Assembly: GCA_029891345.1 (NCBI GenBank)
Contig: CM056999.1
Span: 25,145,418 to 25,209,417 of the forward strand
DNA from: Dryococelus australis
Lineage: Eukaryota; Arthropoda; Insecta; Phasmatodea; Phasmatidae
Length of the DNA stretch: 64,000 nt
Direction: 5' to 3'
In this document: positions 23,874 through 35,065 of the stretch, piece by piece
Position numbering within the stretch: position 1 is the stretch's first letter
How the letters are laid out: every line of letters starts with the position of its first letter
Notes under the pieces: model-generated
What the model was told of the DNA's origin: nothing
Databases searched by the model: none
What the model saw: only the letters and a program-made list of their open reading frames with translations
Program-made: the position numbers and the translations under genes

Positions 23874-25130
23874 TAGTTGACTTTTAGTATACCAGTTAAA
23901 CTTTGCTTTGCGTATGTTTTGCCAGACATTCCCCAGCGTTATGCTTCCGCTTAACTTAATAATTTGTGGCCTTGTGGTTTTTTTCAATGTAAACAAGGAG
24001 AAAGGAGGAAAGATGTCGGAGAGGCCACGCGGTCCGCACAACTTTGTGTCAGGCGACATCTGCCTATGTTAAAGGCGTTTCAGTGTAATTTATTTTTAAT
24101 TGCTGCATGCAATTTTTAGGGCTTTATTTTCATGTATGTATTCAAGAGTAATTTTCATGTTTAGTTGTTTTACGGCCACATCACTTGCGACCACGTAACT
24201 AATATCTGGTAAGTCAATGTCTGCCCCATCCATGCGCTTTAAGGGTTTATTTGTGTAATATCATGTGCACTGTAATTTATTTCATGGTTCTATGTATTCT
24301 TTCATTCAGGGTTCCATGAATTTTTCATGTAATTGATGTAATTTGATTTTTCCACCATCAGGCGGGCTAAAAGACTCTAAATGTCTCAACCTGCAGGAGA
24401 ATATTTTTCCCATCAATAATAATAATTTGTCTGACCACGATTTGCCGTTTTTGCTGAGAAATATTGAAATTTCACCTGCACCACATGATCCGCTACGAAT
24501 CTTATCCAGCAGCATCCATGTCATCTATGCATATTTTCATGCACCTGCATGTTTATTGTGACCATTCATGTAGTGTCCCATCTTGTTTTGTCTGTATTAG
24601 TGCCATTTATGTAATTTGTACTATGACATTATTTCCGTCCTAGCCTGCTATGTGTATAGGCCTTCACCACACTAACCACGTGCTGGTGGGCGAGCCCCGA
24701 CAAGTCAGTGTTAGCAATGCTAAATAATCACACGTGTTTGTTCATTTCATATTTCTCTGCGCCCTGTCTTCAGGAAAAACCTACAGTCCATCCTAGTGGC
24801 TGTAGACCCCTTTCCTTGTGAAGATTGTGTTTCCTAACACCACAGAGAAGTCATCCATCTAGGAGTGCACTAGAGTAATTTGCGGTCTGGGGAGCACCTG
24901 AACTGAGGTCTCGCCTTTTTCAGTGATAAAATGTTTAGTCATGATGTTTAGTAAGGCATAGTATTTTGTAAGTACGCTCGAGTGAGACGGACACACAGAA
25001 CCCACAGCATCCCTGAGAACCCTGACTCTTAATAGTGCGGTGACTGGGAAACACCATTGGCGCCCATCTACCATAAGTTTATTGTGTCACCATTCATCTC
25101 GTGTCCCACCTGATGGCGTCAACTACTAAA
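23874..25130 (+). repeat. Dispersed repeat E1, right part
   Basis: It continues the E1 match. 23,874-23,990 aligns to 50,976-50,870 on the minus strand and 24,150-25,130 aligns to about 50,690-49,540. Landmarks include ACCAGTTAA, CCAGACATT.CCCCAGC, GGTTC.ATGTATT, CCACCATCAGGC, TTTCACCTGCACCACATG, GTCCCATCTTG and CCACGTGCTGG. Confidence 0.65.
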
Positions 25131-25375
25131 TAATATTCACTTTATTAAACATATAATACCAACTATTTTTTGTGGACTGTGCCATCAAAGTAAAACATTG
25201 CGATTAAGTCAGAATATTGAGATAATTTTAACGAGATATTATTGAGTGCAGATAATACATGGTATAACAATCTGGATATTATCGAGATAAAAATCTGAGT
25301 TAAACCTCTCATCTGGATAAAATTATCTTGATGTTCTGAAAAGTTAATCTTTGTTGGTGAAACCGGCCCTAAATG

Positions 25376-27890
25376 AACAATATAAAGTAGTTTATATTGT
25401 AGTCAGCACTATAAACACATACACAGTTACCTCAAATAATAATTTTGGTTGGTGAATATTGATTGATAATCACATTTCTCATTTTGTTAAGACATGAATT
25501 AGTGTGTTTAACTGTAGTCATCACTTCCTAGGACATAAGAAAATATGTTTGATTGAGGTTGTGAATAGAAGAACAGAAAAGTTAAACATTATTCTTTTTC
25601 CAGTTATAAAATGCCAAGATGTTTTGAACATTCACGTTTACAAAATCGTTAGTTCCGATGCTCACCTGTTAAAGAAAGGCACGCTTTTAGAAAATATAGT
25701 GAAGTTATTTGTCTCCTTTATACAGAAGACAGTGTGCCTCATTCAATCATTAAACGACCCAAAAATTATGTTTAAAAACACTTAAGAGTAGTATTATACT
25801 GCATTAATACCTCTCGAAGCAATATTTTAATAAATAATTTGACAAGCGATTGGCGGGTATTGCTACTATATTAAGAGTGATAAAAACAGTTGTCATGAAA
25901 CTCACTGACTTTACAAAGTTAATCAAAGTTTTTACAACATACATCCAAAATAATATTTCTTACTCAATGCAAGTTTCATGAAAATTGGTCCAGTTATGCA
26001 GTTTTTAAAGCATGTAACATAAATGTTTGCTATATCCTACAGCTTTACTTGTGTAAAAAATCGCATTTTCCTTATAATATTGAAATGTGTACACTTATAT
26101 GAATGTAAACCAGAATACTAAAATCACAACACTTAGCCAATAATAACGTATTTTGTGAAACTGCATCCCCACATTACTTAATTTGAAGGTTAGTTGTGTA
26201 AGTAGGCTTATACAAATTATACAATTCAGACAGACATTATAATACTATTTTAATTAGAGGTGGGTCCAAACCCCATTTTGCAGATTATTACCGATACTTT
26301 GTGGCTGATCCCACAGAAAGTGCAGATACAAATAATTTTATTTGTAAATTTTTATATGGTGTCTGAGAGAAACAAAATACTTTTACCACATCAGGAAATA
26401 TGTGCTTTACCACATCGGGAAATATGTGCTTTACACGGTTTGCAAATTACTTTGTGGGGAGTGATCTTTACTTTAAAATACTCCCAAACTTCACTTCCTC
26501 TGTTCCTTTCCACATCAGATTAAAAATTAGCCCACAAATAAGTATGCATACTTACAGGCTCATATTTTCATATTTGGCCACCATGTCCAACTGAAGTTCA
26601 TGCATACCCAATTTGCACAAGATGCACAGAGAAATTAGGTTAATTTTTTTTACCGGTAATATATGTAATTATAGTGTGTTTTTTAACACATTTAAAATTT
26701 TACAGTTTTTAAAATATACACCTGAATATTGAGAGTTATAAGTAATGTATTATAATTTAAATATTATAATTAGAAAAAAATTGGTTGATTGTTTCCCTAG
26801 ATAATGCATAAAAACTGTATTAGTTCATGTATGGCTATCTTACAAAATGGCAAGGAAATGAGGATTTGCATAGACAATTTTCATGGATATAATTGATACT
26901 GTCACATACTAAAGATATGTTGACATTTGTTTTGTAATTTCGTAGATAAAATATCCTGGGCTAAAATATTTATATGGCCACCATTTTGAAAATTGATTGC
27001 CAAATTTGATATATATATAAAATTATTATTATTATATTTTTTTTCCTGAGATATCATGTAATTTTAATTTGTCATGTAATAGTATTTTACAAAATGACTG
27101 ACAAAATAAATTTTGTGTGGATACATTGGATGGTTGTAATATATACAGCTAGCATACAAAGTTTGATTGAAATTTATTACACTGTGTTGATTATAAACCA
27201 TACAAAACTAGAATAGCTATATAGCCTCAATTTTTATAATAAGTATCCATCATACATATCACATAAGAAGTTAATATCATGTACTGCAATACTACTTGTC
27301 TGCCATATTTGGTAGGAATCGGACAATTCTTGTCCAAGATGAAATAAAAACTATTTAAAGAGGCTCCATGTAGACATATTTGATGTTTTCCATCTATGTA
27401 TAGGCAGTTGATGCGTGTCCGATTAACTAAGGCTGGATCACTGTTGTGTGGCTTTGGTTGCACTTAGGTCGGTTGTGCGTTCAGGGTTTAATTACTGACC
27501 TCTTGATGACGAGTGGTGGTTGGCTGCAAACGGTTGATGCTGGTGTTGTAGTCTCGTTCTACCTGTCGGCCTACTATAGGGGAAGCTAAACCACCCTGCT
27601 GCTCAGCAGCAAGGTGAGCAATCCTTTGCTCCTCCCTCCTTGTGCCGTGTCTTACCTTAAATGGCATAGAGCGGGTTCGTCTGCTGAGGACTGTGAGTCA
27701 AGCACCACAGACACGAGTAACCCTAGAACAATGTTGCCCAGTAGAGGCTGGCAACACGAGCCCAGTGCCTCAGAATCCCCCCCCCCCTGCTCCCTGTAGC
27801 GGACAAACCAGAAGTGTTGAAGCAGTGTGGGCCACCACTGCTACTACTAGGTGTGCGATCCCAACAAAGGCCAGGCCGTAGCACCTAAGC
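25376..27890. other. AT-rich DNA with scattered decayed repeat words; no gene recognised
   Basis: 25,900-27,440 contains repeated phrases of the kind TACAAAGTTTGATTGAAATT and CAAAATGACTGACAAA that recur at 32.0-32.7 kb, so they belong to an interspersed family. The 93-codon frame at 25,504-25,785 has no supporting splice sites. 27,500-27,890 is GC-richer and leads into family L copy 3. Confidence 0.4.
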
Positions 27891-28213
27891 AAATACCCCC
27901 GCCAGCACCCAGGTGCTCCGGTAGGGATATAACTCAGGTGTACTGTCTCTCCCTGGGTGGAAAGTGTTGCTAGTGGTCGGGGTTTCTCTATTCTACTCCT
28001 CCAGTACCTCTATACTTGGTAGGAATAAAATAGATGGCCATCTAATATGTGTGTATCAGAACTGGAGCCGCCTGAGGGGAGTCTCCAGTTATAGCTAGTT
28101 CGTAGTAACAATTTCCCGTTCTCGGTAGGCAGTACTTGACTGGAGGTTCTCCTAGCCGTTGGCTTAAAAGTACTCTGTGAATAAGACTCATAGTTAGGAG
28201 AAACAAAGCTGTG

Positions 28214-28219
28214 TTTATT
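28214..28219 (-). terminator. AATAAA poly(A) signal of family L copy 3
   Basis: Minus-strand AATAAA within a stretch strongly conserved with copy 1 (ACAAAGCTGTRTTTATT on the plus strand), about 435 bp downstream of the TATA-like box. Confidence 0.5.
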
Positions 28220-28646
28220 AATCGCTTAGTATACACAGTGACTCGTGTTCTCCTACCAAGCAGATGGGTGGCTGGAAGTAAACCTGCGTTAATCAGGTGT
28301 AGGTGACCTGGTCCTAGACTAGGTGGGGAAACAAATTAAAACTGTTGTATATTGCTTACGACAAAACTTACTATAACTGGGGTGTCTGTAGGAGACAAAG
28401 AAGTTAAGCCACAGCTATAGTAGCATGGCAGTGTGAATGTCTGGTTGCTACAGAAAGCTTCTGGCCGCTAGTGGCATCACTGGAGTGTCTGGTCGCGGGT
28501 GCTGCAGAGCTCTAACGGTGACATCAAGGTGGCAGCCTCTGGAGGCCTGCTGAAGATCTACTAGTAGTCGGAGGCCCCAGCACTAGAAGTGGTGGAGCAA
28601 GCTCGAAGACTGGCAGGAACAACTCGCGAGGTCCGCCATGCACTGA

Positions 28647-28654
28647 CTTATATA
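28647..28654 (-). promoter_or_regulatory. TATA-like box TATATAAG of family L copy 3
   Basis: The minus strand reads GACTATATAAGTCAG, keeping the GACTATA..AGTC frame of the other copies. Confidence 0.5.
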
Positions 28655-29833
28655 GTCAGGGTAGCGCATCACAGCGGCAGCGAGGGAGGGCGTATGACAT
28701 CCCTCTGCTGTGAGGCCGGAGTGGGGGTAGCACCCTCTAGTCATCTCTCGACCTTCGCGTATCTTTGGTTGCGCTCGGGCATGCCCCAGACGGCTGATGG
28801 CTTTTTGGCTCTCAGCATGGGCGGGGGGATGGGGTGATCTGCCGCTTGCTTGCGCAACCCCTTCTATCCACTTGTCCGGCTGCCCTCCAGGATTGTGGCA
28901 TGCCGTGACTTCCGTGTGCGGGTTGGCACGGAGTTTGATTCACTCGAGGGTAGCACTAGGTATACTAGGTTTGCAGTGAGATGAGTCATAATCATAATTA
29001 AATATTTGATATAAGTGGCACGCGTCATCCCCCCCCCCCCCCTATTTCTATAAAGTCTCATCATGAAGGTTTGGTGGAGAAAGGCGTAGGCCCCCTCATC
29101 GAGAAGTTCTAGGCAGGAGTTGCAATGTAGAGGAAGAAAAAGTTTTTGAAGTTAGGTTGGTGGGACCCTTAGTGTCGAGCTGCTTGACCACTGTATCTGC
29201 ACTTGCTCTGTGCTTTTGGGCGGCTGGGAAACGGGTGCGTGGCATGGCGGCTGTAGTTCTGTCTTTCTCTTCGGGCAGGCTTCCTCTCTCTTCCCCTTGT
29301 CCTGGTGAATCAGAGCACTGCATGGTGCTAATGGGTTCCCCCCACCCCTGTGGAGAGGATTTGTGTCAGGAATGACGCGGTGTACCCGCGGGCCACTGGC
29401 CTACTTCATTTACTGCATGTCACCACAAAAATCAACATATTGTTGTGGTTATTTACAAGAGAATACATACATAAAACCTGGAATAAAAACACTAAATATG
29501 ACGACATGCTAAAAACGAGTGATAATATTAAAGTATGTTCAAGTCTTACTTGCGGAAGGCGGGGAAAATATCACAAACTATCCTGGAGCTTGCTGTAGTG
29601 TTAATGAAAGAAAAGGAGAATCTTTTGGGGGCAACCTGTGGGTCTTACAGTAAGCAAAACAGTTGCGTGTTACAGGTTGAGAGTTCGCCAACCTCAGGCC
29701 TTCCAACACCTGGGTTAGCGGGCTAGACGACACAATGCTAGTAACTTTAATACATTCATGACATTCGCGGCAATTGGCGCACGCTGGTCACTTTAAACAA
29801 ACACCAAAAACACTTTAATATATTGAATTTAAG

Positions 29834-29913
29834 ATACCTGGCACCGGGTTTCACCGTGATGAGTTCACGGGAGCTCAGGGTTCAGGTTCGATTCTTTGGT
29901 GATACACAGGTAT
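29834..29913 (+). other. tRNA-sized hairpin element, second version
   Basis: ATACCTG at 29,834 pairs with CAGGTAT at 29,907, enclosing CCGTG/CACGG as an inner stem and a B-box-like GGTTCGATTC at 29,885-29,894. The interior aligns with the version at 4,275-4,361 (shared GAGTTCA.GGGAGCTC and GGTTC), while the closing stems differ in sequence. Confidence 0.4.
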
Positions 29914-29959
29914 TGCAATCATATATAAACTCTAGCAATGAATGAGCAATCAAAAGTAT

Positions 29960-30340
29960 AGTATAAAGAGACAGTCCTGCAAAACTGCATTATTTCTTGT
30001 AGATGTCTCTTCACACATACACTGTCAAAACCCTTAGTTATATATACAAGTTTACCTACACATCAAGTCGTAATACTAAAAATTTAACTTCCTCCTGTAC
30101 CTCTCAGTAGTCCATCTATCTTACCAGTTTATGATGTAAATTCATAGAATGTTCAATGCAAGTACACAAAAAAAAGTTATGAGAAAAACATATTAGGAAA
30201 ATACATGGCCCTGCGAAATGGCATTCTTCTCGCAGTTGCATCTTCACGTATACACTGTAAAAACGTACATATTTGTGTACCTACACATCAAATCATTATT
30301 TAAAAAATCTAAAACTAGTTAAAAGTCCTGTTATTGAAGG
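29960..30340 (+). repeat. Two diverged units of about 230 bp
   Basis: 29,960-30,110 and 30,195-30,340 share, in order, a CCTGC.AAA..GCATT word, TC.TCACR.ATACACTGT and ACCTACACATCAA. It is a two-copy direct repeat with substantial divergence. Confidence 0.45.
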
Positions 30341-31707
30341 CTAAATCCAACATGTAAACAATGGAAGTGTCTGTCTTCTCGTATCATGCACACTGCGGTA
30401 AGTGCCTATGCGTGATACGTTCGTAGATTTTACTGGCACTATGGTGAGCGTCTCTAAGTAATTCTACGTAATTACGTGGGCTATCGGCCACTAATACATG
30501 GAACCTTATCGCTGGTGAGGTGAAAAAGGTCTAAATTATACTGGTTCTGTCACTTACAGCATAATGACTGCTGTTATAAGTTCAGTTCACACCTAGTCGG
30601 TCGAATGTCGAATAACTGTTTATTATATCTACCTCACCAGCTCCTTGGCTTTCCCTGCTTAATGCCAGCTTGGTAGGCACTTACACTGGATACGCACTTT
30701 ATTTAAATCTAGCCTAAATTGTAAATTTACCTTGGTTTCACTGTCTTTGACTGGCCACTAGTTTAAATTTTACTGATTGCATGTCTGTAACGAGTCCTGT
30801 TCTGTTTTTACGTAGTAGTCTGTGACTATGTGTGTAAACATTCTTCGTCGCACTTTCACTTACTTGATTCAGTGTGTGCGGGTTTAGCTCGCCTTCCTAT
30901 TGGACGTAGCTCGACGTGCCGTGGGTACGACCATGTGTACCTCGACATGGGTCGCCACTGTGACTTGGTACCGACCAGGTGTAGAGTCTGCCTTGTTGGC
31001 ACAAGGTGGCATCTGGCATCAAGGCTTGGCATGCGGCATAGTGGCGTCTGCTTCTGCCGGAACTGATGTTGAGGGCACAACTACTAGGGACGTAGTGGCA
31101 GTGTAGCTGAGTAATCCTAAGTCCTCTACCCTGACTGCACAGGTTCCTCAATACGTTTCTCTGCTGAAGCATCCCGTTGTGGGGCCGGGTAGTTGGAGGC
31201 ATCAATGCTCTCGTCGTCCAGGTCCCGCGACAAGGCACAAGTTAGCTAAAAAAAAGTTGGGAATTCTCACACTATTTGGAAACAAAGAAGTTCGCTCATT
31301 TTTACAAAGCTGTTATGTCTACGACTGTTAACTAAGCAAGGGTCTTCAATTTTAATATTTAGCTTCATTTTGTTTGCTTACTAAACAACTTATAACTGAA
31401 AGATATTTTAACTGCATTAACACGAGCACACACAACAGGGCGATAAGTTATTTTATTACGAGAGGAGTGCATCAGATCAAATGAAACAAGACCTCCAGTA
31501 GGTGTTCAGTAATGTTTCTTCCTAACCACTAAAAGTTTCATGCAATTATCTTTAATGGTTTGGTTGTAATGACTGGTTTGTTTTTCCTTTATATTCGGCT
31601 TGTGCGCCACACGCTCAGTTCAGGGCTGCACGCTACGCCACAAGCAGGCAGCCACTCAGCGCGCAGCAGGCGATAGAGCCAACCTCCCCTTTTACAGACC
31701 TTGAGGG
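30341..31707. other. Intergenic DNA with a GC-rich island at 30,850-31,240
   Basis: 30,850-31,240 is clearly richer in GC and CpG than its flanks and has open frames on both strands (for example 30,897-31,238 minus). None has recognised motifs, and CpG-rich DNA gives such frames by chance. It could be a decayed element or a CpG-rich regulatory region. Confidence 0.35.
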
Positions 31708-32042
31708 CATGTAACATCTCTCTGGTGTGAGGCTGGAGTGGGGGTAGCACCCTCTAGTCATCTCTCGGCCTTTGCGTATCTTCGGTGGCACTCAGGCATG
31801 CCACGAGGCGGCTGATGGCTTATGGGCTCTCAGTGCGGGGGTGGAGGGGTGATGCACCGCTTGCTTGTGCAACCCCGTGTATCCACGTGTCTGGCTGCCC
31901 TCCAGGATTATGGCAGGCCGCGACTTCCGTGTATGGGTTGGCGAGGGTTTGACTCACTCGGGTGTAGAACTAGGTATACTAAGTTTGCAGTGAGATGAGT
32001 CATAATCGTAATTAAATAGTTGATATAAGCAGCACACGTCAC
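31708..32042 (-). repeat. Family L fragment (copy 4)
   Basis: It matches 28,690-29,030 closely in the same orientation, including AGGCTGGAGTGGGGGTAGCA, CTGGCTGCCCTCCAGGATT-like sequence and GCAGTGAGATGAGTCATAAT. It is much closer to copy 3 than copies 1 and 2 are, so this is a more recent duplication or a fragment of the same subfamily. Confidence 0.65.
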
Positions 32043-32740
32043 AGCATACAAAGTAAAGTTGGAATTGATTAAGTAGTTTCAAAGATTTAGCATACTTTTC
32101 CAAAATAGCTAGATGGCCGTCATTTTCAAAATTTTGAAACATATTTGTACATATTAACTGCCAAAGAACTATTTATTTTCCAAATTTGGTAGGAATCTGT
32201 AAATTGTTTACCGAGATATTACACAACAGCATTATTCATTTATGTAGTGTTATTTTGCAAAATGGCAGACAAAGTATTATTTTTTTGTGTATATGTTGCT
32301 TATAATACATATACTGTCAGCATACAAAGTTTGGGGAAACTAGTCAAATGGTGTGGCTTTTATACAAAATAAACTTCAAATATTTACATGGCCGCCATTT
32401 TGAAATTAATTGCCTCAGTTCCCTTACTTTTATTTACTTGGCCTATCATAGTACTACCCTCATGAAAAATTTTGCAATCATTGGTTGAGTAATTGTAGAG
32501 ATATTAAGTAAATGCTAAATTTTTTCATGTGGTGCTATTTTGCAAAATGATACACCTACAACAATATTCACCACCGAATCAAATGCTTTCATTTTGCACT
32601 GGCAGCATACAAAATTTGGTTTAAATAGGTTTAATGGTTTCAGATATGACATTTCACCCTTACTTAATTTTAAAATGGCCCCAGTTGTTAACTTTATTCC
32701 CCCTTCAGTTGCGCGAATCTGACTTAGCTTTTGACATTAC
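32043..32740. repeat. Decayed units with GCATACAAAGTTTGG and CAAAATGGC words
   Basis: GTCAGCATACAAAGTTTGG at about 32,308 and GCAGCATACAAAATTTGG at about 32,602 are each preceded by a TTTTGCAAAATG word and followed by a GGCCGCCATTTT or AAAATGGCC word. The same phrases occur near 27,160. It is an old interspersed family, direction unknown. Confidence 0.4.
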
Positions 32741-32799
32741 CCGTGGTGGCCGTGTCTAGCATCGCCATTGTATTTTTGTTGTTTACGTTGACCTCTACA

Positions 32800-33950
32800 C
32801 AGGGCAGTTCAGGGGAATCAAGCTCCGTGTTTCTCTTCTCAAGGAAATAAAACATGTAGTCTAGCTAACTTCTGTCTTTCCTTGCTCATTAGTGAATGTG
32901 TACCTTTTCCTAAAACTGTGGTCGCCCTCAAAGGGAGCGGTAGGAGACTGTGAATTGGGAACAGTTTCCGGTGTAGAGTAGGACTTCAAACAGCCCCTAA
33001 CGAGGACTACACTTACGTCACACACAGAACAAGTTTGATGGCCACCCATACTGTGAACCTGGTATGTAAATGTACTTTGTGCACAACTACAATAGGGCCC
33101 CAACTACAATAAAAACACACGACAAAGAATCTGAGCCAACTAAGTCAGCTAACCCATTCCCTCCAGAGTTTGTAGAGGATATAGACTCTCTGGAGGGGGT
33201 GCCAGACCTCACGAGGCTTAACCAATTTAGTTCTGGAGTACACTTTAGCTAGGAGATGAACATTAGCAACTTTCCTGCCCATGATGTTGACTCACTGATG
33301 AGGGAGCAGGAGGAATGGCCGAAGGGCAGCTGCTGTCCTCGCATCTCGCCACTTCCTAGATAAACAATCTACGCCAGTCTTCAGCTACAATTCTTCATGG
33401 GAAACAGCACATGACACCAGGCAATTAGTGGAGCCTCATTCCACTACCCGCCCTGTATGCCTGTTTGGCCTCCTGGTTAGGGTTTCTGGAGCTGCTCACC
33501 CTGCCATCAAACTACTCCACCAGCTCCCCTTGGGAGTGGTCCTGTTCGACCTGGAGGACAGCAGCGAGGCCAACCATGTGCCCGCCAGCCGAATCAGCCT
33601 GCCCAGCCATCTTCTCCAACTGGAGCCATAGTCTTTTCAACCAGTGATAGCATCCACCAAAAGGGAGTGACGCCAATGGTAAGCTAGCAGAACCACTGTG
33701 TCCAGCATCCAGAGGAATCATTTTGCTCTCACTTATTTTGTACCGAGTATGCGCCCAAAACATAGTACATTATACAAGGGACCAGAGTGAGGTCGACGGT
33801 TCATATTACATGTACGTCCGCAGTAGAATCCGTCCCCAACTTGCGCAACTGAATAGGCGCACAATTAAAAACTTCCTCATTCTTTGACGTGATGCTCCTC
33901 TCCCTAGGCCATCATGCGTCAAAGGGTAAGGGGGACTTAGATTTTTAGTT
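32800..33950 (+). repeat. Left LTR
   Basis: It matches 38,775-39,715. Shared words include GTAGTCTAGCTAACTTCTGT, CTTACGTCACACACAGAACA, ACCCATACTGTG, GCTAACCCATTCC and CTCTCCCTAGGC. The 5' boundary is blurred; the 3' boundary is set by the primer-binding-like sequence at 33,951. Confidence 0.7.
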
Positions 33951-33967
33951 GCGCCCAACGTGGGGCC
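33951..33967 (+). other. Primer-binding-site-like sequence
   Basis: GCGCCCAACGTGGGGCC directly follows the left LTR. Many animal LTR elements have a GGCGCCCAACGTGGGG-type site here, complementary to a tRNA 3' end. The tRNA species was not identified. Confidence 0.55.
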
Positions 33968-34113
33968 ATTGCTTGTTTAACTGTGATTGATTAGCACTAC
34001 CAGGACAGCATGACCTGAGATAAGAAAACTAGCCAGACTATGAAACCAAGAAACCATATTATACTTACAGGCATCTCAGAACACCCTGTGGGGCTCAACT
34101 TAACCTCCCTTAG

Positions 34114-34715
34114 ATGTCTGAAGGACGAGAGAACACCATGAACCCATTAGAGACTGCCACCAAGGCAGATGAGCCCAGAGCAAATACAAGCGAAAGGTGC
34201 AGACATGCCACGTCCACTGGCCTAGGACAATACACCATCCAGTGCGCTCACTGCCAGGCACATATCTCTATCGCTGTCTGGGGTGGAACGCAGTGCAAAG
34301 ATATAGAGATGGCCTTGAATACCGCTGCAAAACCTGCCGCTTGCTGCAAGCCGCCAGATCTAACTGGCATAACTGTGAAGGGCAGGTCATTAACATGGTT
34401 CGTTGCATAACATGTGCCCAGACCTTCCATCACACCCGTCTAGGCTGGCCCAATGGGATAATTACACAACCGGGGCTGGTTTACCACTGTGGAGTGTGTT
34501 GCCGGGCACAAGAATATAGACCTAGCAACCCAGGACACCAAGCTCCCAGTACCGCTAGACACACGGATGAGCCGCAGTTGCCAGCGTTCCCGGCTGCCCA
34601 CAAGAAGACCCCATCATGTTCATTGAGGAATGCAAGAGGGAGTTTAAGCCAGTGGCATTCCAACCAAACAATGGGTGACCCACACATGCAAGCAGCTGTC
34701 AGCAAAACCCCTTGA
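34114..34715 (+). pseudogene. gag-like remnant with repeated CxxC motifs
   Basis: Two overlapping frames (34,114-34,410 and 34,197-34,715) together carry CAHC, CKTC, CITC and CGVC motifs, several preceded by an aromatic-x-Cys pattern. This indicates one zinc-binding ancestral protein broken by a frameshift near 34,290. Its place after the left LTR and before the protease-like segment fits gag, where Cys motifs bind the RNA genome. The spacing does not match the classical CCHC knuckle, so the family is uncertain. Confidence 0.45.
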
Positions 34716-35065
34716 ATGGTGGAATCGCGATGGTGAGTTCAGCACAGAGTGGGAATAGCAACCCAGTGCTCGCTAACAGAGGCACAAACTGCATCCAAGA
34801 GCAGTTCCCCAAGCCTCATGTTGCGCTCAAGATGATGTCCGAAGAACCCTGCCCCACCGACATCCCTCATATCATTGTGAATCTGAATCTTCAAACTGCT
34901 GTGGTAATGCTGGATGCAACATCCACGGACAACTTTATACAGAGCAGCCTGCTCACTGAAAACCAACAAGTTAACATCAAAACCGTAGGGAGGAAAGTTT
35001 GCATGGCTCAACAAGACCACATAGTGTGGAAGGGGAGCTCAAACTCCACCAGGCTTGGTGTTTAG
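34712..35065 (+). pseudogene. Retropepsin-like protease remnant
   Basis: The 117-codon frame contains a hydrophobic run leading into DATSTDNFI, which corresponds to the D-T/S-G-A catalytic loop and following F-I of retroviral-type aspartic proteases; the glycine is replaced. It overlaps the end of the gag-like frame by 4 bp. The altered catalytic triad and the stop soon after make it inactive. The match is by motif only. Confidence 0.5.

Larger units (their letters stand above)
14794..25375. mobile_element. Outer TIR element of a nested transposon cluster
   Basis: CATTTAGGGCCGGTTTCAC at 14,794-14,812 is matched exactly in inverted orientation at 25,357-25,375. Inside both ends are repeated TTATCTTGAT/TATCTCGAT-like subterminal words, which supports the two ends belonging together. 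The 8-bp flanks (TTTATACT and AACAATAT) do not match; a TA or similarly short palindromic duplication within TTTA/TAAA cannot be excluded. The superfamily is unassigned. The interior is filled by other repeats (E1, a pogo-like element and a P-transposase relic). Confidence 0.55.
27900..29930 (-). repeat. Family L long repeat, copy 3
   Basis: It follows copy 1 in order: 27,950-28,030; the AATAAA zone at 28,214; a degenerate GCAGCCTCTGG-like tandem zone (28,430-28,560); the TATA-like box at 28,647; a G-rich stretch at 28,820; a segment 29,100-29,450 matching 3,590-3,890; 29,520-29,740 matching 3,960-4,170; and the tRNA-sized hairpin at 29,834. A C run at 29,029-29,042 interrupts it. Frames such as 28,589-28,837 are not conserved between copies. 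Confidence 0.6.

Noticed and set aside
14786..25383. 8-bp target duplication for the outer TIR element
   Set aside because: Flanks TTTATACT and AACAATAT do not match.
25504..25785. 93-codon frame as a possible exon
   Set aside because: An acceptor-like TAG precedes it, but no donor, conserved motif or partner exon was found.
34197..34715. Intact zinc-finger gene
   Set aside because: It lies between paired LTRs, the Cys motifs spread over two frames, and no intron or promoter supports a host gene.
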